Below are positions 1 to 11,070 of a stretch of 23,241 bases of DNA, piece after piece. The stretch covers positions 1-23,241 of the forward strand of contig PDHQ01000452.1 of the NCBI GenBank assembly GCA_003339415.1, given 5' to 3'. The DNA is from Ophiocordyceps camponoti-saundersi (nom. inval.). Taxonomy: Eukaryota; Ascomycota; Sordariomycetes; Hypocreales; Ophiocordycipitaceae. A program made the translations under genes and the position numbers. Below the pieces are notes generated by a model that was given only the letters and a program-made list of their open reading frames with translations, did no database searches and had not been told where the DNA came from. How positions within the stretch are numbered: position 1 is the first letter of the stretch; every line of letters starts with the position of its first letter.

Positions 1-1001
1 TAATATATTAGCTAGGATTTTTTTTTAAATATATATATATATATATATAACGATTTTAATATTAATATAAGGCCTAAGGGGATAAGATTACTTCCCGTAT
101 TTAAAAGCGTGAATTTATTAGGTAGTAAAGGGGTAGGTTCTAAGAAGTATCTATTCTTATATTTTAGCAGGGTAACCGGCACTCGTGAAAAATAAATAGA
201 GGGCTAGTAGGGAAGATAATATAGAGGGAGTAAGTCTAAGTCCGCTAGGGCGTATAAGTTAGAAATAGTAGTACGATACTAAAAGTCTATTAAGGTAGTA
301 AAGGTCGATTAATATCTATTAAGGTAATACGGGTTAATTAAGCCGTTTTAATTTATTAGAAAAAAATTAATAGATAAGTATCTTATATCTAGAGAGTGCT
401 TAAGAAAAGGGAGTAAAATAAATTATCGTCTTTCTAGAGGGAAGTTAAAATAGAGAGAATCTTCTTAAGTATAAAGGAGACGAGGAAAGGCGTAAGATTA
501 TCTTATAGATAACGTTAGTCGCCGTAAGCGTAAGGGACTTAGTTATATATATAGCTCGTACTCCGAGTAATTTTATCTTTTTAGCTTAAGGAATTTAATA
601 AACGAGACGGAATTAGACGAATATATAGATTTTTTTTTTTTTATATTTCCTTCTTTTATAAGGCCGTATATTTTATAGTTAGGTGATTTTATTCTTCTTA
701 AATAAACGGTTAGTATAAGATATAAATAGGAAATTTAAAACACTTAAAATATAATATAGGATAATATTTAGACGTAGTAAGCGATCTACGGGTTTTTTTC
801 TTAAAAAGATAAAAAGGATAATAAGTATATATATAATAAGCTAATAGTAGAAAAAAGGGCCGGTTTATATATCGTATTAGATAGGATAATATTAGTAGGT
901 AGTTAATATTAGAAAAGGTAATTTATAGTTATTATTTTACTTAGATTTATATTTTATATATTATATATTTATATATATACGTATTTACGTTACGAGTAAT
1001 A
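1..1001. other. AT-rich stretch without a recognisable gene
   Basis: This is strongly CA/TG-depleted, TA-rich DNA with no reading frame that stays open when TAG/TAA are read through. It contains a short T run with an (AT)n run at 18-49 and a 13-T run at 630-642. An unrecognised 5' part of the relic starting near 1002 may extend into 960-1001. I see no repeat ends or promoter here that I can defend. Confidence 0.5.
29..49. repeat. (AT)n microsatellite
   Basis: Pure alternating AT run of about 10 units, preceded by nine T residues. Similar AT runs occur at 11563-11582 and 21352-21374. Confidence 0.9.
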
Positions 1002-2426
1002 TATTTAGATAGGTATTCTTATAGTAAGGAATATCTAGTAGATTATAAAAGGGGTATATAGAGATACGTAAATTACGATATAGGAGAAGAGAAGAGGTAA
1101 GGTTAGATTATAAAAAAGTGAGACTATTTTATCGACGGTAATAGGCTAGCGTAAGAAGAAATAAACGCTAATTATATATAAGATATTATTAGGAGCCTTT
1201 ATAGGTATCGATTAAATCGTTTACTTAGCCCTTTTCTTATATCCTAGGAATTTCTACGGATTAGTATTATAAAGGCGGGGGTTTATTACGTATTATAGAC
1301 TAGTAGCGATAAAGCTAAACTATATTATTAGTCTTAAAAACCTTTGCTAGAAAAGCTTAGGGTTACTTAAGTAAAGAATATAGTTCCGAGCGTAGTCGGT
1401 AAAGCGTTTTTTTATCGGAGACGAGGATTTAATAGCCCTTAGGGGTTCTTTTATCGCTATAAATAATAATAAGTCCTAACTACTTAAGTATATAAATATT
1501 TACGCCTTTATACTCTATATATTAGATAAGTTAGAATAGAGTAAGGTAAAAAGGGAGCAGGGTATATAAAAGAATAGTTATATCTTACTAATTTTTCTAT
1601 ATATATCTATAATAGATAATATACCGTCTTATCTAGGGGGAAATCGTCCTAGATATATATACTAGAGTGCACGGAGAATAATCACGACCGCTAACTACTC
1701 GGGGTTCTTTTTAGCGGGGAAAGTAGTAAACCCGGGAGCGTTATTAAGCGCCTAAGGAGTTTCCGATAATACGGTAATAGTTAGCGCCTATATTAGGAGG
1801 AGGTTATATATAAGATTAGGGAGGAGGCTTCGGAGGAGGTTACGGGCTTTAGCGTAATATTATCGGATATATAAGTTTTTAAGCTATTTACTACTAATTA
1901 AACTTATAAAACTTTTTTTAATTAGCGGCGGTATAGTATAAAAGGGTATAGGGTAACCGAAGTCGATAATACGAGGAGCTAAGCTAGTAATCGTTTCCTA
2001 CGCCTTAAGAGCCCGATACTTTAGTATACCGGGAATAGCGCGGGCGATAGGAGAAAGTCCGTCAGGTCCGACGAGTTTAAAGAAACGCCTTACTATTAGA
2101 TAACTAAAGTAGGTGCTAGGCGTCTATTAGATATAGCTAGTAGCGAGGGCGGCGTCGAGTACGGTAGTCTACGTATTAGGGGGCAGATTCTTATTACGAG
2201 TATATTAGATAGCGCTACGAAGATAAGAGAACTAGGTAAAGTGCTTAGAGGTAAGGGGATAAGAGGCGGCGATTTTCGTAAAGAGGTATACCTCGTAAAT
2301 CTAAAATATATAGTCGCTATATACTTTATATTTTATTATTTTAATACTACCGTAGGTAGTAGGATTATTATCGTTAAGAGGGCTAGTAAAGGCTTCGAGC
2401 TGCCTAGCACGGTATTAGCGGGCTAG
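1002..2426 (+). pseudogene. RIP-degraded gene of unknown product, about 475 codons
   Basis: A single + frame runs from about 1002 to the TAG at 2424-2426 with no detected frameshift, provided in-frame TAG/TAA (for example 1059, 1179, 2022, 2097) and one TGA (1119) are read as former Gln or Trp. Only the last 62 codons (2241-2426) are free of stops. The deduced protein is soluble-looking and rich in Lys, Arg, Glu, Ser and Gln. Readable segments include EEASEEVTGFSV (about 1821-1856) and RRKSVRSDEFKETPYY (about 2049-2096). The C-terminus is more hydrophobic, with YIVAIYFIFYYFN around 2305-2343. The true start is not fixed; the frame is open upstream of 1002 for some codons. It converges on the relic at 2404-4848. 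I do not recognise the family. Single-exon structure and RIP point to a multicopy or mobile gene. Confidence 0.55.
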
Positions 2427-4848
2427 AGGGGGGGGGGGGGGGGGGGGGGGGGTAGAGATACGGAATAGTAAAGGGGTTTCGGCTTAACTGCTACTATTCG
2501 AGAAGGGCGGTAATACGCTAATTTCGCTATATATAGTCGGTATCGTTAGGCTAGTTAGTTTCGATAGCCTTAGATAACCGATTTTTTAAAAGGTTACGGA
2601 ACTTAGAAGTAATAAACGCGACCGTTTATAAAACCTAGAGATCTTAGATTATAGTTACGGCGAAGTTTATAATATCCCGGGGGGAGGAAATAAGATCGCG
2701 CCCGAGGATACTAAACTTAATATCGTTATAGTAAGTGCTAGAGACGTGGACGCTATAATAGAACTTAAGCGCGGGAAGGTATAGGAGCGGTAGTTATTTA
2801 TTAGCTAAAATAGAGCGGAGGTAGCCGGTATTTATCGTACTAGGAGTCCGCTTAAAGTTAAGTACTATTAGCGAAATAAAGGGCTATGCCCCCTTTTTTA
2901 GGCTTTCTATCGTAAGTATTAGGCTAAGGGTCCTAGTAGGTAATACTCTAGAGTCGCCGGTAAAATAAAAGTTTCCGAGGCGGTTAATAATAGCTACGGC
3001 CTCGGAGTCGGCGACGTTAAGCCCGGTATCGGGAGAGGTAAGGAAGCGCGAATCTATACTACGTATTACGAAGTTAAATATCCGGCTATAGGTAGAGAGA
3101 ATGCTAGGGAAAACGTCAGGCTAGAAGTTACGGAGGGGCGATATATAGGAGGATTTATTATAAAGGAAGAAGTCGATTAGGTTAAGTATAAGCTTTAGGA
3201 TAGTACCGAAATTACGGTATTCGATAGCTAGCTCCGGGGTCCGTACTATAACGACCTATTCTATGCGAAAGGCGTAAGATTAGAGTCTAATAAAGGCCTC
3301 GATCTACTCCCTTTCGCGCGCAAATAGTATAGATACCTCGGGGTTTATTAGGTTAGCGCGGCCGCGGAGGGCGCCGAGGAGCCTCTTATACCTAGTATTA
3401 GTAGCTGCGCCGTGTCTCGCCGCCTTAGCTAGCGGGAGGGTAAGCGTAGCGGTGCCGATACCCTTCGCTGCTAGGAGGTTTTCTAAGCGGCTACGGATAG
3501 AACGCTTAATATTAAAGTAGCCCTAAAAAAAGCCGAATAATATTACGTCTAGGTAACGCGCGCGATTAGCGTTACTACTACGGTTATCTCGGTATATATC
3601 TCGTAGGAAACGAGGTAGTGCTAGAGATAAGAAATTACTAAATCGGGGATAGAAGGCAAGCGGGTAAAAGGTAAAGTCGGTAAGGCGGCCGTAGTGCTAG
3701 GCGACGAGGGTGCGGTTAGCTAGTAGGTATAAGCGTTTAACTTTAGGGGTATTAATATCGCCGGAGGGGTGTAGCAGCGTGGAGTGGCGGGCGTTAGGTA
3801 TCCCGCTTTGCTTTCGCGGGGAATATTATATATCGGTAGCGAGGGCATAGGAGACGTAAGCGATTCCGGAAAGGTTATACCTAGTATCGAGCCTGCTAGA
3901 AAGCATAAGGAGGCGGTTAGAAAAAGGGTGCGGGGCGGGGATAACGTTATCGCTATCGGGGTCCGGGGTGGCACGGGGGGAGGGGACGGGTTCTAGATTA
4001 ATCTAGGTATTAGCACCGTAGTTATAGGCGTAAAAGGCGGGCTCGTTCTTCGTCTAGAAGGCGTCGTCGCGATAGTTATAGGCGAATATAAGCTAGGAGT
4101 CTATAAAAATTTACTAGAATATAACCCACTTTGTAAGGGATAAGGTTTACGAACGGGTTTCGTTAAGCCGCTAACTAGGCTCGATACCGGATCCGTGAAG
4201 CTTTAGGGTCTCGAATATACTCTTAATATATTCCGCGAGGTAGCTAGCATAGTCGGTATATATTACCGTGCCGGCGGAGGTTACCTTAGATAGGTTTCGA
4301 GGCCTAGCAGCCGGGTTTACTTTATCGGAATTATTAATCTTAGGTTCGACGGGGTATATAACAATAAACTAAGTTTCTCGTAAGCCCGCTATAGCGATAC
4401 GGAATATACGGTTAGTAAGGGTAAATAATAGTAGTTTAATCGTATGCTTAGAAGCGTAAGGCGCGAACTAACGCTATAAGGTAAAGGTAATATTATTAAA
4501 AAATCCGCCTTAGCGCGAGATAGTTCGAAGGGGAAGACTAATAATACTAATTATATCTATATAAAAGGTCGGATAGTAATTATCTTCGACGCTTACGGGT
4601 CGGGACTAGCGACCGTCCCGAGAGTGTCCGTAGTTAATAGTATAGCGGGTTTAGAAGAGAGAGAGGGCTTCGGCGGGATTAAAATTAGGAGAATTAGTAA
4701 GTCTTCGAAGTCGAGAGGCTAGTTTCGGATTAGCCTAAATTAGGTATAACGTAATAGAAATAGTTACCGGAAAATTTACGAGATCTAGAGGTATAATCGA
4801 TCGTATACCCGCGCTAGATAAGGGTGGTTTCTTTATTTAGGGGGGCAT
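2404..4848 (-). pseudogene. RIP-degraded gene of unknown product, 814 codons in one frame
   Basis: The - frame opens with ATG at 4848-4846 and stays in register to a TAG at 2406-2404. I found no frameshift at the points I checked by coordinate (4848, 4617, 4506, 4371, 4350, 4326, 4068, 3975, 3309, 3015, 2940, 2460). In-frame stops are few (roughly 3% of codons) and nearly all TAG/TAA, so RIP explains them. The protein starts MPP*IKKPPLSSAG. It contains KVTSAGTVIYTDYASYLAEY (about 4300-4240), FAYNYRDDAF and a Pro/Asp-rich linker PVPSPRATPDPDSD near 3975. A basic stretch RYKRLLGALRGRA follows near 3370, and the C-terminus ends in polyproline encoded by the G run. The composition is natural for a soluble protein. 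I do not recognise the family, and see no reverse transcriptase, transposase or helicase motif. The terminal TAG may itself be a RIP product. It is convergent with the relic at 1002-2426. Confidence 0.6.
2428..2452 (+). repeat. 25-nt poly-G homopolymer
   Basis: An uninterrupted run of 25 G on the + strand. It lies directly after the stop of the + relic (2424-2426) and inside the 3' end of the - relic, where it would read as a polyproline (CCC) run. Shorter + strand G runs occur at 6315-6322, 7427-7434, 20508-20515 and 21462-21472. Such a tract could form G-quadruplex DNA, or could be a length artefact of sequencing or assembly. Confidence 0.9.
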
Positions 4849-5499
4849 ATTTATCTTTAAATTCTAGCGAGTTATTAATATATCCTAGCTTAGTAAGAGA
4901 CTAAGGCCGGTCTTCGTTATCGTCGTAGGAATAGTATTAGTTATTATAAAAATTATAGGTAGGGGGTATTTTAATATATACTTCGAGTAGAGGAGTACGC
5001 GTGCCGTAGGTATTAAGAGCGTATAAGGGAGGTAGGTGGGTAATTACCTATAGAGGGAGAGAGAGTAATTAACGGGCGAGTTAAACACGTTAATTATTTA
5101 GTCCTTTTATAAGAAGAACAGCAGGCTAGATATTTTTTTTTATTTTACTACGTAGTATTTAGATTTAGTGCTTATATTATATTTATATTATAATTTTATT
5201 TAATATCGTAAGCGGCCCCGTTACTAGGCCCTATTAACCCGCAGTATCGTATAAAGGTAAAGAAAATTTAGGGCCCTATTATTATAGTCCTTTTGCAAAG
5301 AATCTTTTATATTATCTATACTCGTATATTCTCTATTATATTTCCTCTAAGGCTATACGGTAGTTATATAGATAATTAAAACTTATATTATTTTATTTTT
5401 CGTATAGAATAGGTAAGATAGAATAGAAGAATAATATTAGCGGTATAATTATAGTAAGATAGTAAAAAGAGACGGTATATAATATTATATTATATATAG
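4849..5499. other. AT-rich intergenic stretch, upstream of the 814-codon relic
   Basis: No open frame survives here. The segment would have carried the promoter of the - relic starting at 4848, but no motif can be defended after RIP. It contains a purine tract near 5053-5069 and a T-rich patch near 5132-5145. Confidence 0.4.
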
Positions 5500-6010
5500 G
5501 GAAATTAGGTGCTTTAACGAGGTAGTTTATAGAGACTTTACTATAAAAGTATATAGATTTAAATAGTAGTAGGGAGCGTAAATTATAATATCTCTTCGAG
5601 AAACTATTTCCGGGAATATAAAGCTTAATACTCGGGTAATATTATTAATATTATATTAGGATATTATAAAGGGTGCAGGATAGTAGTTAAGTTTATAAGA
5701 AAAAAGTTATAATATTAATAAAATATAGTAGGCGATATAAACTATACTTTTTTAATAAAGAATCTCTCTAAATATAGTTAGCGTGCCCTACTATTTTTAT
5801 CGTCTGCCTTTAGCCCCTACGAAAATATTATACTAATAGACCGCGAGGAATAGTTTAACTTATTCCTTAGCGTTATATTCTACGGTCTACTAGCGGCATA
5901 ATCGTTCGTCCTTATAGTAGGTAAAGTAGGGCTTACTTACTATATAGACTGCGTAGGGTAGCTCGTCTAACCTAGCTTTAAGGGTATTTTGCTAGTAGCC
6001 GGCGGGGTAT
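5500..6010 (-). pseudogene. Weak coding relic, unknown product
   Basis: On the - strand a frame of about 165 codons is interrupted only by about a dozen TAG/TAA. A readable core near 5970-5800 includes DELPYAVYIVSKPYFTYYKDE and, after two stops, TVEYNAKE. Many Tyr residues could be former Cys or His (TGY or CAY to TAY). The original may therefore have been Cys/His-rich, but no zinc-finger spacing can be shown. The stop density is only slightly below background and a + frame is also fairly open in part of this interval, so the strand is uncertain. Confidence 0.25.
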
Positions 6011-6200
6011 TAGTAAGTTAAGGATAGCGGACGGACGGGACGGTATTACCCTTAAGGGTAGTATTAGGGGAATTAGCTTTAGTACGAGGAAGGGGTAACG
6101 GAGGAAGTAAGCTATCGGAATTATAACGTATATTTCTATCGTCTTCGCTAGCGGTGCCTCGTTCTTAGTGCGTATCGTCGTAGGAATATATAGGACTTAA

Positions 6201-8397
6201 GGGAAGAGTAATATTTTCGTCGGGGGGAGGCTTAGAACGTAGTTAGCTACTTGCTTTAAATAGCTGCGTTACGGTTAAGGGAGCCCGTTTTCGCGAAGGC
6301 GGTGGTAAGGTTAAGGGGGGGGTTAAATCCTAAGTAGCGGTAATAAACGAAGGTACGTTTAGGCGTTAGGTTTCGATATTTTCGGCGTTAGGATTACTAC
6401 CGCTATCGGTTTCGAGAACTTAATATAATAGGTAGGTAGTATATTATTATAGCGAAAGTTACTATATAAAGAGGGCGGCGAGGGTCTTAGGGAACTCGGC
6501 TAACTTAAGGATATAACGAAGGCGTTTATCCCGGGTAATAGAGGGGAGCCTTAACGCGTGGGTATAGAGGTCCTAGGCGAGATTAAATATTTTAGTTCCG
6601 CCGCTATTATAGGGACCGGTATCGGTATCTGCGGCTAGCGACTAGGTAGGGCGAAAGTCGGGACCGATATACTAGCGAATAATATCTAGCAGACCGCACT
6701 AGAACTAGTCGCTAAATCGGGCGGCGTAGTTATCGGTATCGATTCCCTCTTTAGGGAGCGTAAGGTAGTTAGTTTAATATAGCTACTTTAATACCTTAAG
6801 ATTATAGATCGTAAAGTTAAGTAACTTATATTAGAAAATAATCGCTAGGCGCTCGTTAATAGGTTTAGTATCGAAACGTAGTAGGAATAAAACGGGTCTC
6901 TATTTAGCTTCGTTAAGGCGTTCGGTATTAAAGGACGGGAGGGCGGGGAGGAGGTCTCTATAAAGGGATAGCTTCTAATTATCGCGTTAGTCGAAGATAA
7001 TAGTAAGCGTGTTATTTAGCTAGCTTATTATATATTTTATTACTCGATAGAGTACCTTATATTTTATCGAAGATAAGTTTATAGTCTAAGTAAGGTCGAG
7101 GATCTTAACGTATTTTTCTATAAGCTTATAGTAAATATATTTATACTTGTCGTTAGTAAATTAGATAAGTAGGGAACTATTACGTTCCGTAGTTAGGCTA
7201 CCCGATTTAGCGTCTTTTTAGGGTAAGAAAAGGAGCTTTTCGATCTTAGTAAGCGGATTATTATCGCGAAGGGCGGCTATAAGTTTATACTAATTATTAG
7301 GTATTACGCGGTAGTAGGCGGTAAGGTAAAGGTATCGGAGGTTATGCGTAATATAATAAAAGGCAGCGAACTAAAACTATAGTAAATAATAATATTAGAG
7401 ATAAGGTATAGCGGTCGGGGGGGGTGGCGAACTTCGGGAACTCTAAGGCGTATTATCGAATCCTACGTAGTGATCCCGAAGGTACCTTTACTTAGGGCGG
7501 TAGAGTACTAGGCGGTAATATGATTTTTCTAGACGGGGTTACGCTATATAGCAGCAAGTCGTTATAGCGGGAAGCCTAGTTAGCCTTCTAGGAAGAGGCA
7601 GCGTCCTATTTCGGTTTCGATATTATAAGCGGTGCCTTAGAACCTTTTAGGATCTTAGGAGGCCGCCTCTATTACCTATACTTAGATATCGCCGTAGTTA
7701 TCGTTCTTTAAGAGAGTTTGCTAATTAAAACGTAATATTAAGTCGATATTCCCTAATATAGAATCTATATTATTATTAGCGTAGGGTTACGAGATTAATA
7801 GGGTACGAGGCTTAGACCTTTATTATAAAGCTAGTAGGGCTACTATAGGTTAGCCTCCTCTCCGTTATACTCTTAATTATACCTTTTTAGCGCTTCGATC
7901 CGGTGCTAGCTAGATAATACCTTAACCGGCATTTCTAAAAGCTAATCGAGCAAATTATAAATAGTTTTAACGTTACGTAGTTCGGTATTAATATTCTTAC
8001 TTTATAGGAAGCGCCGGGACTTATTAAGAGAGAAAAGGACGGTAATATAGTTTTTAACCGTATTTCGTTATAGGGCTCCTTAACAAAACGCTTCGTAGAG
8101 TTAGTTAATATGCTTCTTATCGAGTATTTTATTTTTCGAGATCGTCTAATCTATCTTTAGAACTCTTATAGGGATCTTAGCTATAAGTATATAGTATTTT
8201 TTAGCGTCCTAAAATATACTCGTAGTATCGTTAAAATATTTATCTTAAGTAGCGAGGGATTAGGTTATTTCTTCGTACGGTTAGTTATCGGATTATCGAT
8301 TTCGGTATCGCTTGCTAGGTTAGTGCCCGGGGGAGGAAGCTTTGCGGCGAGATATAGTAATTAAGTTACTTAAGCGTTATTATAATATTATAGGTTC
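6201..8397 (+). pseudogene. Probable RIP-degraded gene in three + frames, unknown product
   Basis: Three + segments read as plausible soluble protein when TAG/TAA are taken as Gln or Trp. They are about 6201-7460 (segments such as SSGNKRRYV and GFDIFGVRITTAIGFENL near 6333-6420, and SKRIIIAKGGYKFI near 7250), about 7532-7780, and about 7786-8397 (FGINILTL and EAPGLIKREKDGNIVFNR near 7980-8065). Each segment is in a different frame, so small indels or introns separate them. For 6365-7000 one - frame has even fewer stops, but it would be a Ser/Pro/Leu-rich product almost without acidic residues. I take that as an antisense shadow, which is a judgement rather than proof. A faint resemblance to the N-terminal region of telomere-linked RecQ-like proteins was considered but not supported. 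Unrecognised otherwise. Confidence 0.35.
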
Positions 8398-9127
8398 TTA
8401 GGATATATTTAAAAGCTTAAAGTTAATAGAAAGAATATAGGTGGCTTAGGACGTTATATCTTTTATAGGGTAGTATAGTAATATTAAACTTAGGGGATAA
8501 TATAGGTATACCGTCGTATATTTAGTTTTTTTTTATAATCCCTACCCTTTATCTTTTAGCTATAACCTAAACTATATAAGATAAAATAACTAATATTAGT
8601 ATATACTTATATATATTAGGGTATCGTAAATATTATACTAAAAATACCTTATAAACTCTACTTATCGTACAAGACTTATAAGTTATATAGTCTATTTATA
8701 ATAGATCCTTATAAAGGTATTACTATTTCCTACTCTTATTATTCCTTAGTTCTATTTCCCGTATATATATACGATAGGAATAGCTATAAATAGCTATATA
8801 GATAAACGTACGGAGAGGTAAGAGTAGGACGAATATACCTAGGTAAAAGGGCGCCACGAATCTCGAGTATTAAGAGGCCGTCTAATAACCTATATTATAG
8901 AGCTAGACTAGTAGAAGAAACGTATTAATTAGTAGGTTAGGGAGTAAAATAGGACGATAATTATATATAAGAGGAGGGAGGGAGATCGTTTAGGTTATAA
9001 GAGTGCCGGATAGTATCTTTTAGTATTTTTTAATATAGAATATCGGGCTTATAATAGTTAGAAATCCTTATTAGATAAGTTATAAGGGAGCGGTTCTACG
9101 TTAAAATACTATCTTTTAATAATAGGC
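8398..9127. other. AT-rich stretch upstream of the copia relic
   Basis: It should hold the reverse transcriptase core if the copia element were complete, but I could not find the catalytic YVDD-type motif or other RT blocks in any frame. The element is therefore probably truncated on its 5' side near 9100, or the RT region is too eroded to recognise. Confidence 0.4.
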
Positions 9128-9763
9128 AATGCTCTCTACGTTACTATTTATACTTAACTAGATATCGCGTATACGGTTAGCAAGCTTGCGAGGTTACGCT
9201 TAAACTTAAGGCCGCGTTATTTTTATAAAATTAAGCGTTACCTAGCCTATCTTCTCGATACGGCTAACTACGCCCTCTCCTTTAGTCCTAAAACTTATAC
9301 GGCTATCTGCTCGTTAGATTCTTCCTACGCTAATTATCCGGATACTCGTAAATTATCTTAGGGTTACTATTTCTAACTTTAGGATAGTGGTACTTTTAAT
9401 TAGAAGGCTATAAAGCAAACGACCGTTATAACCTCCTTTACGGAAAGGGAACTCCTAGCCTTTTCTAAGGCCGCTAAGGAATAACGGGCCTTATCCCGCT
9501 TAATTAAAGAACTCGGTATCTAAATAACGGGCATCTCGACACTTTACTATAATAATTAGCGTACGATTATACTCCTAACTAAACCTCCCGCGAAAACTTT
9601 AAACAAACCTCCGATATATCGATATTTATAATTACTAGTTACGATAAGAGGTATAAGATAAACGTATCGAAATCCGCTAGATCGCCTCCGTAAATAACCT
9701 TACGGATAGCTTTATAAAAGCCCTGCCTGCCGAGGCTTTACTTCTTTTCCGCGAGCGTATTAG
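9128..9763 (+). pseudogene. Ty1/copia retrotransposon relic: end of reverse transcriptase and RNase H
   Basis: This is one + frame of about 212 codons. The segment LDIAYTVSKLAR (about 9158-9193) matches the RPDIxxAVSxLxRF block that ends the copia RT domain. YLAYLLDTANYAL (from about 9236) fits the YLxxTxxxGL segment. SLDSSYANYPDTRKLSQGYY corresponds to the first RNase H block (DADWAGDxxxRRSTSGY). TTVITSFTERELLAFSKAA corresponds to STxEAEYxAL. YYNN*RTIILLTKP corresponds to CDNQxAxxLxxNP. In that last motif Cys-Asp-Asn-Gln became Tyr-Asn-Asn-stop, exactly what CpA/TpG transitions at each site would give, removing a catalytic Asp. Alignment is from memory of the family, not a search. No flanking LTRs were found, so it is a fragment. 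RIP and lost catalytic residues make it dead. Confidence 0.85.
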
Positions 9764-10009
9764 GGTTTTACCTTTACCTTACTAACTTCCTTCTCTTTTC
9801 TTCTATTTCTTTCCTTTATTATAAACTCTTTCTTTCCTATATTTTTTGCTACGTTTCTTTACGTTATGCTTTTTACTTTAAGGAAACTATAGTAAATTAC
9901 TATAATATTAAGGATATATGCGATTATTTCCCCTTTCCTTTCCCCTTTTTCTTATCTCCCTATACCCTTATATTATCTGCATACGAGGGAATATACTAAG
10001 GCTACTAAC
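9764..10009. other. Pyrimidine-rich stretch downstream of the copia relic
   Basis: C/T-rich + strand sequence from about 9780 to 9960 follows the RNase H end. It could be an eroded 3' LTR start, but no LTR partner or conserved end was found. Confidence 0.35.
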
Positions 10010-10945
10010 CTAATAAGCTAGGTTAAGGCTAGTATAACGCAAAACCGCCTGCAAATTCGTAATAGTACTGTCGGAACTCGAGCCTCCTAATAATAAACTA
10101 GTCGGGTAATTATAGGGGCGCTCTATAATAATATAGTTAGTATAATAACCGCCGAAAACGCCCGGGACCTTAATATAATAATATATAGCGAGCGGAAAAG
10201 TCGGGTCCTCGTATTTAGCGTAAAAACGAATAATCTCGCCTCGGCTTACTATAAGAATTCCCTATAGCTAGTCGGGGAAGCGTAAGAGCGACGTAATCTA
10301 ACGCTAATAAGTAATATAAGCGGGATTATACGCGATCGAGATAATTAGGTTCCTAAGCGGCGGCATAGCCGCCACGCGCGCTTCCGCGTCCTAATAATAG
10401 TTATTCCTATTCCTTTCTTACTTTACTAGGTTTACTTACGTCGGTAGTAAGATACTAAAATCTCCTAGATAACTTAGGGTTTCTTATTCTAAGAGTATAA
10501 AATATCTTTCGATCGTTTCCCTTACGAACGGTAATAGCGCCGAATAGCGATCTTAGGAACTTAATAACCTCGTTACTTAGCTTAAGATAGTGCACCTCTA
10601 TTATAATATTTCCTCGGAATATAGGAACGACGAACTATACGGTAAAGGCTAAAAGAAAAACGATTTTTCGGGTTTAAAATAACGGGGTAGATAAAGTTAA
10701 AAATAGTAGAATTTTCCTACGCGCGCCGAATTTTTCGTTTCTATTTATAAGCGGGCCCCGGTCTACTAATTTATAACGCTATTATTTCCTTTCTATCTTT
10801 TAAAGTTATAATACTTTCCTTTTAGACGCTTTTCTTATATTTTTCTATAGTTTATCGTCTACGCTAAAAACTATCTATAACGCTCCCTAGAACGCCTACT
10901 TTATATATACTTCGGTACCTTCTCACGTGCGTCCTCGGCTAACTA
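10010..10945 (-). pseudogene. Copy 0 of a four-copy decayed gene family (unknown function)
   Basis: Read on the - strand, this matches the three + copies at 11842-12879, 13801-14949 and 15959-16916. The best conserved part is C-terminal. VPGAFGGYYTNYII (10124-10168) aligns with VTGAFRDRYTNYIVI of copy 1. Just before it, GILIVSRGEIIRFYAKY aligns with GIIVANRKDVVNLYGEY. The segment FPD*L*GIL has its two TAG codons where copies 1 and 2 also have stops, so Gln or Trp was probably conserved there. It has one copy of the roughly 135-bp internal module rather than two. The tail after the motif is longer and Ser-rich (LLLGGSSSDSTITNLQ). Its upstream DNA (10945-11556) is shared with copy 2 in inverted orientation. 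The family is not recognised. Confidence 0.6.
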
Positions 10946-11011
10946 ATTAGCTTTCGAGATCACCGCACCTATTATCGATAATCTAACTAATAAGGTTACC
11001 GGATTACTAGC

Positions 11012-11031
11012 CGATAGTACGTACTATCGGT
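11012..11031. promoter_or_regulatory. 20-bp perfect palindrome upstream of copy 0
   Basis: CCGATAGTACGTACTATCGG is its own reverse complement. It lies within the shared upstream region, about 80 bp before the start-proximal anchor of copy 0. The matching place in the other arm holds a different but also palindromic sequence (13703-13718). It could be a protein-binding site or hairpin; the function is inferred only from conservation of symmetry. Confidence 0.45.
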
Positions 11032-11070
11032 ATATACCCTCTTTCGAAATGTTCGATTTTTACTATAGTA

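Noticed and set aside
3720..3996. Two stop-free frames, 84 codons (-) at 3720-3974 and 70 codons (+) at 3784-3996
   Set aside because: Both overlap the 814-codon - relic in other frames and are open only because this part is GC-richer; they are shadows.
6365..7000. A - strand frame with fewer stops than the + frame chosen
   Set aside because: Its product would be Ser/Pro/Leu/Ile-rich with almost no Asp or Glu, typical of antisense translation; kept only as a caveat in the + relic entry.
6201..8397. Telomere-linked RecQ helicase or other helicase
   Set aside because: A few residues around 7250-7330 looked suggestive but no Walker or DEAH motif or zinc-finger spacing could be found.
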